Notes: generated from the letters alone by a model not told the origin. A stretch of 10,000 nt of DNA from Symbiodinium natans (GCA_905221605.1 CAJNDS010002068.1:1424251-1434250); one strand, 5' to 3'; positions 1 to 5,748 are shown, numbered from the stretch's first letter. A program made the numbers and translations.

Positions 1-213
1 CCTGCCCTCCACCCTTGTTCCTGTACTTTTAAACCCTATAGTACCATCTAGGATGTTATTTGGACAAGCAGCCCTCAGCCCGAATCCTGGCCTCCAAAAC
101 GCCCTTCGCATGCCCCGTGGATTCAACGGGCCTGGCTTGAAAATGTTCATCGTTGTCGTTGGGGAAAACTTAGCAGCGACACGAGACAACACAGCCCGTG
201 GGACCTTTGCCGT
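1..213. other. Unassigned unique sequence
   Basis: No gene is recognised here. A short run at 32-38 looks like a single telomere-type unit (TAAACCC). The rest is unique, moderately GC-rich sequence that may be the 3' flank of the minus-strand exon candidate ending at 214. An open frame crosses it on the plus strand but has no recognisable motif and no splice or start context to favour it. Confidence 0.4.
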
Positions 214-466
214 CTACTTCAGGCATAGAAGATTGGCTTTCCGCTTCGCGCGGGCCTTGGCCAGGGCCTTCGTGCAGTCGTGCAGCTGCGCATGGTGCAT
301 CGCGATGTACTCTGTTGACCCGGGCTGCCATCCAACAGAAGGCGACTTGCCACTTGCCAGTTGGGCATGCGTTCCCGGGTGGACGCGCTGAAGGAGCCTT
401 TTTTTCATGGGTGCACGATGTGTTGGCTGCGCCAGCGAGACCAAAGTGCGGGGACCAGATGTAGAC
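214..466 (-). CDS. Possible minus-strand terminal exon, unknown protein
   Basis: I do not recognise the family. Read leftwards from a pyrimidine-rich stretch ending CACAG (468-467 are the AG), the frame stays open for about 84 codons and ends in TAG at 214-216. The last third looks most like real coding sequence: an amphipathic, Ala/Lys/Arg-rich helix including YIAMHHAQLHDCTKALAKAR, with mostly G or C in third positions. A shorter exon is also possible, because a second acceptor-like CAACAG lies near 320. A competing reading of the same DNA (VYIWSPHFGLAGAANT in another frame directly after the same acceptor) cannot be excluded. There is no homology evidence; the call rests on splice-like context and composition. 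Confidence 0.3.
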
Positions 467-1067
467 CTGTGAGGTGAGGTGCAGAAGGGTATAAGTCGAG
501 GGCAGCCCGGATTGTGTAAATTCAAGCGCAGAAGGTGCGTATGCTGAAACGGCAAACAAAAGGCTACGGCCTGTTGCCAGCATGGAGGTAATGCACTTTT
601 TCTGTGCTCCGATGCAGTATAAAAAGGAGCGTGCGCAGGACCTGCCTGCAGACGGAGCGGCTAGTGTCAGCAGTAGCAGCACCAGTACGTTGCCGGCAGT
701 GTGCTCGACTGCCCCAGATTGCTGGCCATAACAGCAGAGTACTAGGAGGGCCTGAAACCCTAGGATTTGCAAGCCCCAGGCGAGGCGCCGACCCCTGCCA
801 AGCGAAGCTCCAGAACATGCTGGAGCCGGTGACGAAAAAAAGGCAGGGGAGCTGAGCTTGGTGGCTCTAAGGCTCAGGTCGAAGCATCAGCAGCGACAGC
901 AGTGAGCAAGCCAGCAGCAAAGTCGGAGGGCACGGTGCCCTGAGCCCCCTTCCTAAGCCCTAAACCCCAAACCCTGCTCCCGGCGAGGCACCGACAAACA
1001 AAGTGAAGCTCCAGGGCAGGCGGCGAAGAAAGCACGGAGCTGATCTTGGTGGCTTTAAGGTTCAGGT
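467..1067. other. Unique GC-rich stretch with a diverged duplication, no gene recognised
   Basis: Open frames occur on both strands (for example plus 604-855 and the upstream part of a minus frame ending near 772), but none carries a motif I recognise. The main structure is an internal duplication (781-881 and 984-1069, entered separately). A CAG/GCA-rich stretch at 884-925 separates the copies, and a short CCCTAAA-type run lies at 953-975. Confidence 0.4.
781..881 (+). repeat. Diverged direct duplication, copy A
   Basis: Shares the ordered words CGAGGCRCCGAC, GTGAAGCTCCAG/GCGAAGCTCCAG, GGAGCTGA-CTTGGTGGC and TAAGG-TCAGGTCG with copy B at 984-1069. Indels and substitutions separate the copies, so the duplication is old. 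In one frame the second half reads ELGGSKAQVEAS. Copy B's matching stretch reads ADLGGFKVQVGM in a frame of its own, so the pair could be a coding relic. No family is recognised. Confidence 0.6.
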
Positions 1068-1069
1068 CG
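984..1069 (+). repeat. Diverged direct duplication, copy B
   Basis: Second copy of the block at 781-881. It starts just after a CCCTAAA-type run (953-975) and ends where the small palindrome at 1068-1119 begins. The palindrome may therefore have inserted at its edge. Confidence 0.6.
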
Positions 1070-1119
1070 GGATGCTGTTCCCTCTACTAACAGTCCTGAA
1101 AAGGGACTAAAGCATCCCG
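1068..1119. mobile_element. Small palindromic element, TACTAACAGTCC family (short copy)
   Basis: The ends are perfect inverted repeats of nine bases (CGGGATGCT at 1068-1076, AGCATCCCG at 1111-1119). Between them lies CTACTAACAGTCC followed by GGGACT, which can form an inner stem. The words GGGATG-TTCCC and CTAACAGTCC are shared with the elements at 6643-6722 and 9584-9676, so this is a shortened member of the same family. It has no coding capacity and depends on outside factors if it is or was mobile. Confidence 0.6.
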
Positions 1120-1120
1120 G

Positions 1121-1498
1121 GGTGTGAGGGTTTAGGGTGTAGGGTCCTGAGACCTCCCCCCCCGACCAAAACCCAAAAATTCTATAAAGGAAGAGAAGGC
1201 ACCTGCTGGCCAGGCCACCCAGGAAGAAGCAACTAGTGGTAGGATGCAAAGTGCCGAGGGGGGCATTTTGGCCGAGCTGTCTGGTTGTTGCTGGGGAAGG
1301 ATCGGAACCCTGAACCTTAAACCGATGAGGTTTCGGAGCTGGCTTTGTTTTGGGAAGGAGATCGGCCGGGCGCTGTCTGGGTGGGACGCAGCTCCCCGCC
1401 GGTGTGTTTGGCATGGCTCCACGGGCCCCTGAGAGCCAGCATCATGAGCATCAACCGGGAATCGGGCCTCTGACAGGAGCATGGATGCCTCTTGCCAA
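1121..1498. other. Unassigned sequence with one TTTAGGG-like run
   Basis: Begins with a short TTTAGGG-type run (1126-1146) and a run of eight C's near 1155. The rest is unique, GC-rich sequence. Frames are open on both strands but none contains a motif I recognise, and they overlap one another heavily, as expected for GC-rich non-coding DNA. Confidence 0.4.
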
Positions 1499-1608
1499 AA
1501 CCCGAGAAGAGGTCTACGGTTTAGAGGTTAAGGGTGCAGGGTTTACGGTTTAGAGCTGGCAGGCCTCGACTGAAGCCTCCGCCGGGCCAGCTGCTCGCCC
1601 TGCGTGGG
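1499..1608 (+). repeat. Duplicated block with embedded TTTAGGG-like motifs, copy 1
   Basis: Starts AACCCGAGAAGAGGTCTACG, runs through TTTAGAGGTTAAGGGTG-AGGGTTTACGG and ends in CTGGCAGGCCTCGACTG with AAGCCTCCGCC. The same order recurs at 1771-1878, and the first two thirds recur at 1688-1753. The unit combines degenerate telomere-type heptamers with a unique tail, so it was copied as a block. Confidence 0.75.
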
Positions 1609-1688
1609 CTCGGCTAGGCAGCAACCCCGCCCCTAAACTCCAACAAAACTCGGCTAGGCAGCTGCCCCGCCCCTAAACTCCACCTAAA
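1609..1688 (+). repeat. Tandem 40-bp duplication
   Basis: Two head-to-tail copies with a 40-base period (1609-1648 and 1649-1688). Each starts CTCGGCTAGGCAGC and continues with CCCCGCCCCTAAACTCCA. Only a few differences separate them, so the duplication is recent relative to the surrounding blocks. Confidence 0.8.
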
Positions 1689-1753
1689 ACCCGAAAAGGG
1701 TGTAGGGTTTAGCGGTTGAGGGTGTAGGGTTCACGTTTTAGGGCCGGCAGGCC
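1688..1753 (+). repeat. Duplicated block, partial copy 2
   Basis: Carries AACCCGAAAAGGGTGTAGGG, GGTTGAGGGTGTAGGGTT, ACG-TTTAGGGC and GGCAGGCC in the same order as the copies at 1499 and 1771, but lacks the CTCGACTGAAGCCTCC tail. Confidence 0.6.
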
Positions 1754-1770
1754 GAAAAAGCAGGCCAAAG

Positions 1771-1878
1771 AACCCGAGAAAGGTCTATGGTTAAGAGGTT
1801 AAGGGTGTAGGGTTTACGGTTTAGGGCTGGCAGGCCTCGACTGATCGAAGCCTCCGCCTTGCCAGCTGCTGCGTGGAC
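1771..1878 (+). repeat. Duplicated block, copy 3
   Basis: Near-complete copy of 1499-1608. It matches from AACCCGAGAA-AGGTCTA through GCTGGCAGGCCTCGACTGA and CCTCCGCC-GCCAGCTGCT to TGCGTGG. It has a four-base insertion (TCGA) after CTGA, which looks like a local slip. Confidence 0.75.
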
Positions 1879-1959
1879 TTAGCGAAAAAAAGATGCCGAT
1901 GTTGAGCGGATAAACCCAGAACCCTGAAACAAGATGCCCTGAATGCAAAGAAACAAGAG

Positions 1960-2160
1960 GCAAACCCAGAAAAGGTACAGTTAACCCGAAAGCTAAAGAC
2001 AGAAATCACCGAAAAGAAAAAGTCACAAGTCCCCAAAACCAGGATTGAAGAGCCAGCGGCAAGAAGAGACCTCACTGAAAAGGCACAGACAACCAAAAAA
2101 TAAAAGACACGAATAGCCGAAAGCTGAAAAGCACAAGCAACCCAAAAAGAAAAGACGAAA
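1960..2160 (+). repeat. A-rich degenerate minisatellite, unit about 24 nt
   Basis: Purine-rich units on the plus strand repeat the pattern ACC(C/G)AAAAG-AAAGACAC-AATC roughly every 22-25 bases (good examples near 1985, 2010, 2090 and 2115). On the minus strand this gives a periodic run of V-F-x-F-x-V-x-C-x-F codons, which explains the long hydrophobic minus-strand frames here. I treat those frames as by-products of the repeat. Confidence 0.55.
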
Positions 2161-2183
2161 ATAACAACCCCACCCTTTTTTGG

Positions 2184-2201
2184 GGGCACGTATTTCTTGA
2201 C
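2184..2201 (+). repeat. Half-unit of the palindromic array
   Basis: GGGCACGTATTTCTTGAC matches the right arm of the full units that follow but has no left arm. It is probably the truncated first member of the tandem cluster. Confidence 0.6.
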
Positions 2202-2217
2202 CCCCCCCCCGCCCGCC

Positions 2218-2278
2218 GACCTCCCAAATATCCTTTTTTGGGTCTTTTTGGGCCTTGAGGGCATGTATTTCTGAGGTC
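2218..2278. repeat. Palindromic unit 1 (internally shortened)
   Basis: The left arm GACCTCCCAAATA and the right arm GCATGTATTTCTGAGGTC are imperfect inverted repeats. The interior TTTTTTGGGTC-TTTTTGGGCC matches units 2 and 3, but about 14 bases of the interior (the GAAAACGCCGTAAA word) are missing. A C-rich spacer precedes it. Confidence 0.7.
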
Positions 2279-2318
2279 GGGCCGTTCCCGGACCGGACCC
2301 CACCCCCCCCCGCCCGCC

Positions 2319-2393
2319 GACCTCCCAAATACGTACCTTTTTTGGGTCTTTTCGGGCCTGAAAACGCCGTAAAGGGCACGTATTTCTTAGGTC
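2319..2393. repeat. Palindromic unit 2
   Basis: The left arm GACCTCCCAAATACGTACC pairs with the right arm GGGCACGTATTTCTTAGGTC. The core AAATACGT/ACGTATTT pairs perfectly. The interior has TTTTTTGGGTCTTTTCGGGC and GAAAACGCCGTAAA. The spacer to the next unit is GGCCGTTCCC-GACCGGACCC followed by CCCGCC repeats, and it is shared between units. Confidence 0.75.
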
Positions 2394-2430
2394 GGGCCGT
2401 TCCCGACCGGACCCCCCCGCCCGCCCGCCC

Positions 2431-2505
2431 ACCTCCCAAATACGTACCTTTTTTGGGTCTTTTTGGGCCTGAAAACGCCGTAAAAGGGCACGTATTTCGG
2501 AGGTC
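2431..2505. repeat. Palindromic unit 3
   Basis: ACCTCCCAAATACGTACC and GGGCACGTATTTCGGAGGTC are inverted copies with only one or two mismatches. The start-to-start spacing from unit 2 is 112 bases, so arms plus C-rich spacer were multiplied together as a tandem array of hairpin units. The array ends at 2505, where telomere-like CCCTAAA sequence begins. Confidence 0.75.
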
Positions 2506-2514
2506 GGAGGTTCG

Positions 2515-2562
2515 AACCCTAAACTCTATAAACCCTAAACCCTAAACTTTAAACCCTAAACG
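2515..2562 (+). repeat. CCCTAAA-type tract, degenerate
   Basis: Several CCCTAAA units with CTCTATAAA and CTTTAAA variants, directly to the right of the palindromic array. Confidence 0.85.
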
Positions 2563-2814
2563 GGTGGCAAAAAAAAAGCCCTAAACGAAATAAGAAAAAA
2601 GCGTGCCGTTACGGCTTTACGTCCTTTTCCAGGTTCAAGTGACCCCAAAAAGGGTCGGGGGTGGGGCGGCTCGAGAAAATGGGACGCAAAACAAGGAAGG
2701 GAACCTTCCCCTTCTTCATGAGGCCACTCTCGAAATGCATACCCTTCAGAGCCTAGGAATGTTTGGTCCTGGGCTCAAATCCCTTCAGCCCAACCCTGAT
2801 TAAAAATAGGAACC
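2563..2814. other. Unassigned unique sequence
   Basis: No gene recognised. A plus-strand frame from 2603 to 2803 has no supporting motif. GGTTCAAGTGACCCC and GGGCTCAAATCCC resemble the T-arm word of a tRNA, but no cloverleaf can be built around either. A tRNA-derived SINE relic is possible but not supported. Confidence 0.35.
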
Positions 2815-2932
2815 TTTTACGGTTCGGTTTCTATTTCGGTTCGGTTCGACGGTTCCGGTTTTACTATTCGGTCCGCAGGTTCCGGTTCTGACGGTTCCGG
2901 TTCCACGGTTCGCGGTTCGGTTCCTTCGCTTC
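2815..2932 (+). repeat. CGGTTC / CCGGTT-type short tandem repeat
   Basis: Dense, imperfect iteration of CGGTTC and CGGTTCCGGTT words with ACGGTTCC interruptions. It abuts the long telomere-like array at 2936 and appears to be simple-sequence satellite with no coding role. Confidence 0.75.
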
Positions 2933-2935
2933 CTG

Positions 2936-3172
2936 CTAAACCCTAAACCCTAAACCCTAAACCCTAAACCCTAAACCCTAAACCCTAAACCCTAAACCCT
3001 AAACCCTAAACCCTAAACCCTAAACCCTAAACCCTAAACCCTAAACCCTAAACCCTAAACCCTAAACCCTAAACCCTAAACCCTAAACCCTAAACCCTAA
3101 ACCCTAAACCCTAAACCCTAAACCCTAAACCTAACCCCTAACCCCTGAACCCTAAACCCTAAAACCCAAACC
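2936..3172 (+). repeat. Long interstitial telomere-type array (CCCTAAA)n
   Basis: 2936-3130 is an uninterrupted run of about 28 CCCTAAA units with no variant that I can see. From 3131 it decays through CCTAACC, CCCTGAA and CCCTAAAA variants to 3172. It is the longest and most uniform tract in the window, which suggests recent insertion or expansion. There is unique sequence on both sides, so it is not a chromosome end unless the assembly is wrong. Confidence 0.95.
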
Positions 3173-3238
3173 TTTCGCTGCTCGTCTGCACTCGAGCCTG
3201 ACTTCTGAACGAGTCGGGCATGGACGGTTGCCGACGCA

Positions 3239-3246
3239 TGCTTGCT
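3239..3246 (+). repeat. Left copy of putative 8-bp target-site duplication
   Basis: TGCTTGCT directly abuts the left terminal repeat at 3247. Its partner TGCTTGTT directly follows the right terminal repeat (3469-3476), with seven of eight positions identical. Confidence 0.6.
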
Positions 3247-3468
3247 CTTGGTAGCCCAGTGGTACCCTTTCACCCTTTTTTGCTGGTTCAAGGTTCCCTT
3301 ATAAAGTAACCGACCAAAAGCAGCCTAGTAGAGTAGGTAACCTTTAACCTTTTTTGGGGTAGTAGAATCCCCTTATAATAATCCCAAAGGTTAACCTTCA
3401 ATTACCCCAGGTTACTGGCCAACTAAGACAGGGTACCCTTATTGCAACATGGCTACTGGGCTACCAAG
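3247..3468. mobile_element. 222-bp MITE-like element with terminal inverted repeats
   Basis: The ends are inverted copies: CTTGGTAGCCCAGT at 3247-3260 and ACTGGGCTACCAAG at 3455-3468. The word GGTACCCTT recurs just inside the left end and near the right end. The interior holds paired words (GGTAACCTTTAACC near 3335, AAAGGTTAACC near 3385, GGTTACTGGCC near 3410) that would fold into an extended stem, and the interior has no open frame of any size. An eight-base target duplication with one mismatch flanks it. Eight-base duplications are typical of hAT-superfamily transposons, so a non-autonomous hAT-type origin is a reasonable inference. No transposase is encoded in the window. Confidence 0.7.
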
Positions 3469-3476
3469 TGCTTGTT
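3469..3476 (+). repeat. Right copy of putative 8-bp target-site duplication
   Basis: TGCTTGTT follows the right terminal repeat and pairs with TGCTTGCT at 3239-3246. Confidence 0.6.
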
Positions 3477-3653
3477 TCCTACTTTGGTTCGGTAGCATTT
3501 TTTTAGCACCCTAGACATAAACCTGTGCAAATGCACATGCGGGAAATGAAATTATATTAATGTGCCTATCTGTATATATATATATATTATATACACATAG
3601 GTATCCACATATACAACATAAACGTACATACACTTGTCAACACTGAAAACTTG
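3477..3653. other. AT-rich unique sequence with TA microsatellite
   Basis: Contains TATATATATATATATTATATAC (about 3573-3594) and a TACA/CATA-rich tail to about 3630. No frame or motif is recognised. It lies immediately upstream of the telomere-like tract that leads into the first importin-like exon, so if that gene model is right it is intronic. Confidence 0.6.
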
Positions 3654-3725
3654 AACCCTAAGCCCTAAACCCTAAACCCTAAACCCTAAACCCTAAACCC
3701 TAAACCCTAAACCCTAAACCCTAAG
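3654..3725 (+). repeat. CCCTAAA tract abutting a splice acceptor
   Basis: About ten units, mostly perfect, flanked by CCCTAAG variants. The tract ends only five bases before the AG of the acceptor used by the exon at 3731. In a plus-strand transcript its CCCUAAA units supply several pyrimidine-CUAA words that could serve as branch-site-like sequence. Confidence 0.9.
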
Positions 3726-3730
3726 CACAG

Positions 3731-3803
3731 GAGGGCGCCTTGGTTCTTCTGGGCCTCATGGCGGATCACCTCGTGGACATGGATCCCACCCAGCTGCCCG
3801 AGG
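3731..3803 (+). CDS. Importin-7/8-like exon (first seen here)
   Basis: Twenty-four codons plus one base. The peptide starts EGALVLLGLMADHL and ends PTQLPE. This resembles the HEAT-repeat segment of the importin-7/8 (yeast Sxm1/Nmd5, plant SAD2) nuclear transport receptors, where a KDGAL-xxIGxLAEIL-like helix precedes the M/IExxLxxxVFPxFSS segment. The acceptor is CACAG at 3726-3730. The donor GAGG|GTCAGG leaves phase 1, which matches the two leftover bases of the exon at 7803. Together they read LPEG-IEQLL, with about the family's usual helix spacing. The gene would be 5'-incomplete in this window: I could not identify the preceding exon. The match is from memory of the family, not a search. 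Confidence 0.6.
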
Positions 3804-3826
3804 GTCAGGCGGGGTTAGATTTATAG

Positions 3827-3874
3827 GGTAACTGAGGTTATAAGGTAACTAAGGTTATAAGGTAGTTAAGGTTT
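3827..3874 (+). repeat. 17-bp tandem repeat
   Basis: GGTAACTGAGGTTATAA (3827-3843) and GGTAACTAAGGTTATAA (3844-3860) are direct copies, followed by a partial third, GGTAGTTAAGGTTT. It leads directly into the TTTAGGG tract. Confidence 0.8.
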
Positions 3875-4052
3875 GAGGGTTTAGGGTTTAGGATTTGTGG
3901 TTTGGGGTTCGGGGTTCAGGGTTTACGGTTTAGGGTTTGGGGTGTTTCGGGTTTCGGGTTGGGTTCGCGGGTTGGCTTTAGGGTTTGGGGCTTGGGGTTT
4001 GGGGTTTCGGGGTTTGGAGTTTTAGGGCGGGCGGGCGGGGGGGGGGGGGGTT
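3869..4052 (-). repeat. Degenerate TTTAGGG tract with terminal G-run
   Basis: Many TTTAGGG, TTTGGGG, TTCGGGG and TTTACGG variants, ending in (GGGC)n and a run of about 14 G's (4025-4050). The variants are far more diverged than those in the upstream CCCTAAA array, so this is an older tract. The G-run is a strong G-quadruplex candidate on the plus strand. Confidence 0.85.
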
Positions 4053-4140
4053 AGTTCTATACCGCAACAAGGGCTTAAGGGGCTGAAGGGGTCTCAGGGT
4101 TGCGGGTCGTGGGACAGGTTCTAGGGTTTGCCAAACTATG

Positions 4141-4231
4141 AAACCCTAAACTCTAAACTCTAAACTCTAAACCCTAAACCCTAAACCCTAAACCCTAAAC
4201 CCTAAAGCCTAAAGCCTAAAGCCTAAACCCT
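4141..4231 (+). repeat. CCCTAAA tract with ordered variants
   Basis: The tract has blocks of variants: three CTCTAAA units at the left, plain CCCTAAA in the middle, and three GCCTAAA units at the right. Blocks of identical variants show local tandem expansion after the tract had already mutated. Confidence 0.9.
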
Positions 4232-4476
4232 GGATGGTGTGAAGAAGCGTTCGGTGCACTGGCCGCCGAGATGGGTTTGGGCTCTGGGCTTCGTGGCGCT
4301 TTACTGTAACTTGAGATCCTTAGCCTGTTTGGGTTTATTGGGTTTCTTACCCTGAGGCTCCCAATTGCCCAAAGTAGGTATCATTTAGAGATAGCATTTG
4401 TATACTTGGAGCCCTAAGGTTAGTAAGGCAGCTAAGAATTCAATTTTATAGCTACCCTCCTAAGTGCAGCCAAGGG
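4232..4476. other. Unique island between inverted telomere-like tracts
   Basis: The first 75 bases are open in several frames. On plus these include EEAFGALAAEMGLGSGL and another frame with DGVKKRSVHWPPRWVWALGF, so exon-likeness is ambiguous and no family is recognised. The later part (about 4320-4460) is AT-richer. It holds GGCTCC near 4362 and GGAGCC near 4410 in inverted order, plus TACTTGGAG, a word shared with the element at 8226. It is probably a decayed small transposable element. Confidence 0.35.
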
Positions 4477-4641
4477 GGGTTTGGGGTATTGGGGGTTTGG
4501 GGGTTTAGAGCGTGCCTCGGGCTCGGGGCGTTATGTCTGCTGATTGCGTCTCAGGTTCATCTTGGGCTTAGATTGGTATATTTTGTTTAGGGTTCAGGAT
4601 TCAGGATTCAGGATTCAGGATTCAGGGTTAGGGTTTAGGGT
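4477..4641 (-). repeat. G-rich TTTAGGG-like tract with TTCAGGA sub-array
   Basis: Starts with TTTGGGG/TTGGGGG words (4477-4508). After a unique gap, 4585-4641 holds TTTAGGG followed by about five copies of the heptamer TTCAGGA, then TTCAGGG and TTTAGGG again. A single variant heptamer has been expanded in register. Confidence 0.8.
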
Positions 4642-4780
4642 ATGTTTGCTCGCTGTTGTGTAGGAGAGGGGGGGGTAGTTTGCAGATCAACGCTTTCAGG
4701 TCTGGGCACGCTGGTGCATTCTGGTGTCTAGAGAGCTATGAGCCCCAAAAACCTTCACGCTTTTGTCCCTAGACCCTAGG
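4642..4780. other. Unique spacer, no feature recognised
   Basis: Contains a run of eight G's near 4671 and no convincing frame, motif or repeat match. Confidence 0.4.
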
Positions 4781-4781
4781 T

Positions 4782-4828
4782 CCTAAACCCTAAACCCTAA
4801 ACCCTAAACCCTAAACTCTCTAAACCCG
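4782..4828 (+). repeat. CCCTAAA tract
   Basis: About five good units, then a CTCTCTAAACCCGAA tail. It faces the TTTAGGG tract at 4850 across about 20 bases, making a close inverted pair that could fold back. Confidence 0.9.
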
Positions 4829-4849
4829 AAAAGGTAAAGGCCGAAACAT

Positions 4850-4876
4850 CGGGTTTAGGGTTGAGGGCTTAGGGCC
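4850..4876 (-). repeat. Short TTTAGGG tract
   Basis: Three to four degenerate units (TTTAGGG, TTGAGGG, CTTAGGG), the inverted partner of 4782-4828. Confidence 0.8.
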
Positions 4877-4953
4877 CAAGAACCTCTGGCCAGTGGGAAC
4901 CCCGTGAGAGCCGCAACCCTACTAAGCCCAAAGCAAACCTAGAGAGCCCAATA

Positions 4954-5014
4954 GTTTAGGGTTTAGGGGTTCGGGTTTACGGTTTCGGGTTTGGGGTTTA
5001 GGGTTTGGGGCTTA
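4954..5014 (-). repeat. TTTAGGG tract, degenerate
   Basis: TTTAGGG units mixed with TTCGGG, TTTACGG and TTTGGGG. It is the left boundary of the dispersed-repeat island at 5060-5165. Confidence 0.85.
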
Positions 5015-5059
5015 GTGCTCTTGCACAGAGAGCCAAATTTAAATGCATGACTCCTCGGG

Positions 5060-5165
5060 CAAGGAATGTAGCTCATAGTTAAGGATGCGAACCCTTATAG
5101 GTGAAGCTATCCTCTTCAATTAAGGGGTACTAGGCTCCTTGGGTAGCGCATCAGAGAAATTCCTA
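5060..5165. repeat. Dispersed repeat, copy 1
   Basis: Shares GGAATRTA, CCCTTATAGGTGAAG / CCCTGTATAGTTTAAGG, CCTC-TTCAATTA, AAGGGGT and TTGGGTAG-CATCAGA / CTGGGTAGTTTCAGA in the same order with 8085-8168. An imperfect hairpin (ACCCTTATAGGTGAAG with CTTCAATTAAGGGGT) sits in the middle. Probably an old small palindromic transposon; the ends are not clear. Confidence 0.5.
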
Positions 5166-5196
5166 AGCCCTAAGCACTTATTAGTCACTAATCCAT

Positions 5197-5290
5197 AAAC
5201 CCCAAACCCTAAACCCAAAACCCACAACCCTAACCCTAAACCCTAAACCCTAAACCCTAAACCCTAAACCCTAAACCCTAAACCCTAACA
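5197..5290 (+). repeat. CCCTAAA tract abutting an acceptor-like CAG
   Basis: Decayed at the left (CCCCAAA, CCCAAAA, CCCACAA) and clean at the right, ending CCCTAACAG. That CAG (5289-5291) could act as a splice acceptor for the island at 5292. Confidence 0.9.
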
Positions 5291-5291
5291 G

Positions 5292-5392
5292 AAAGTTGAG
5301 TCGAGCATGCAGGGCAAGAAGAAGAAGAAGGGCCGGAACCGATCCGCACAGGCGGTCAGCAGCCAGGCTGCCAGGAGACTGCGCCCCCTTAG
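5292..5392 (+). CDS. Possible exon with Lys-rich stretch, unknown protein
   Basis: Directly after the CAG at 5289-5291 the frame reads KVESSMQGKKKKKGRNRS, continuing into a Gln/Ala/Ser-rich segment (AQAVSSQAARR) before AT-rich DNA begins at about 5396. Third positions are G or C rich. GC-type donors (CAG|GC) occur at several points between about 5349 and 5375. The short basic run could be a nuclear localisation signal, but I recognise no family. In another frame the same DNA gives an Arg-rich peptide. The position just right of a CCCTAAA tract is like that of the importin-like exons. Confidence 0.25.
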
Positions 5393-5395
5393 AAT

Positions 5396-5470
5396 TGTTA
5401 ATTATTATTTATATTTTTTGTTTATTATTATTATTGTTATTATTATTATTGATTATATATATATATAATC
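5396..5470 (+). repeat. ATT/TTA microsatellite and TA repeat
   Basis: A run of TTATTATTATT followed by TATATATATATA. It generates the poly-Ile/Leu tail of the overlapping open frame 5296-5559, which is therefore not taken as a membrane protein. Confidence 0.9.
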
Positions 5471-5715
5471 AATGGTTTGTGTTATCTATATCGCCTTTTT
5501 ATATAAACCCCAAGAGGATATTAAAAGTATTTTTGATAAAGGTTCTAAGGGGAGCATAGTTATTTCCATAAAACCCAAGGGAATATTGAACATGTTATCT
5601 TTTTCGGGGGGCTGCAGGGTTGCAGGGCTAGGGGTTTAGCGGCCTATCACAACATAATCCTCGTTCAAGCCCAATAATTCTCCATGGCACTGGGAACGAA
5701 ATTGAGGGTTCTGCA
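5471..5715. other. Unassigned AT-rich to mixed sequence
   Basis: No frame or repeat recognised apart from a few single telomere-like words (AAACCC near 5505 and AACCC near 5574). GGGGTTTAG near 5631 is a solitary unit. Confidence 0.4.
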
Positions 5716-5748
5716 AGCCCTAAACCCTAAACCCTAACCCGAAACCCC
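5716..5748 (+). repeat. Short CCCTAAA tract
   Basis: Three to four units ending in CCCGAAACCCCGG. Confidence 0.85.

Noticed and set aside
1821-2439. Two long minus-strand frames (about 200 and 140 codons)
   Set aside because: They are produced by the A-rich minisatellite and the C-rich hairpin array; the residues are periodic and low-complexity.
2505-2520. GGTTCGAACCC, the tRNA T-arm word
   Set aside because: There is no anticodon arm, D arm or acceptor stem around it. It arises where the hairpin array meets the telomere-like tract.
2255-2545. Plus-strand 96-codon frame with repeated KYVPFLGLFGPENAVKG
   Set aside because: The peptide repeat simply reflects the tandem palindromic units at 2319-2505.
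2936-3172. True chromosome end
   Set aside because: Unique sequence and further tracts in both orientations continue for about 7 kb beyond, so it is interstitial in this assembly.
5296-5559. Frame with Arg-rich start and poly-Leu/Ile segment, like a membrane protein
   Set aside because: The hydrophobic run comes from the TTA/ATT microsatellite, and the Arg-rich part is a shadow of the Lys-rich frame.
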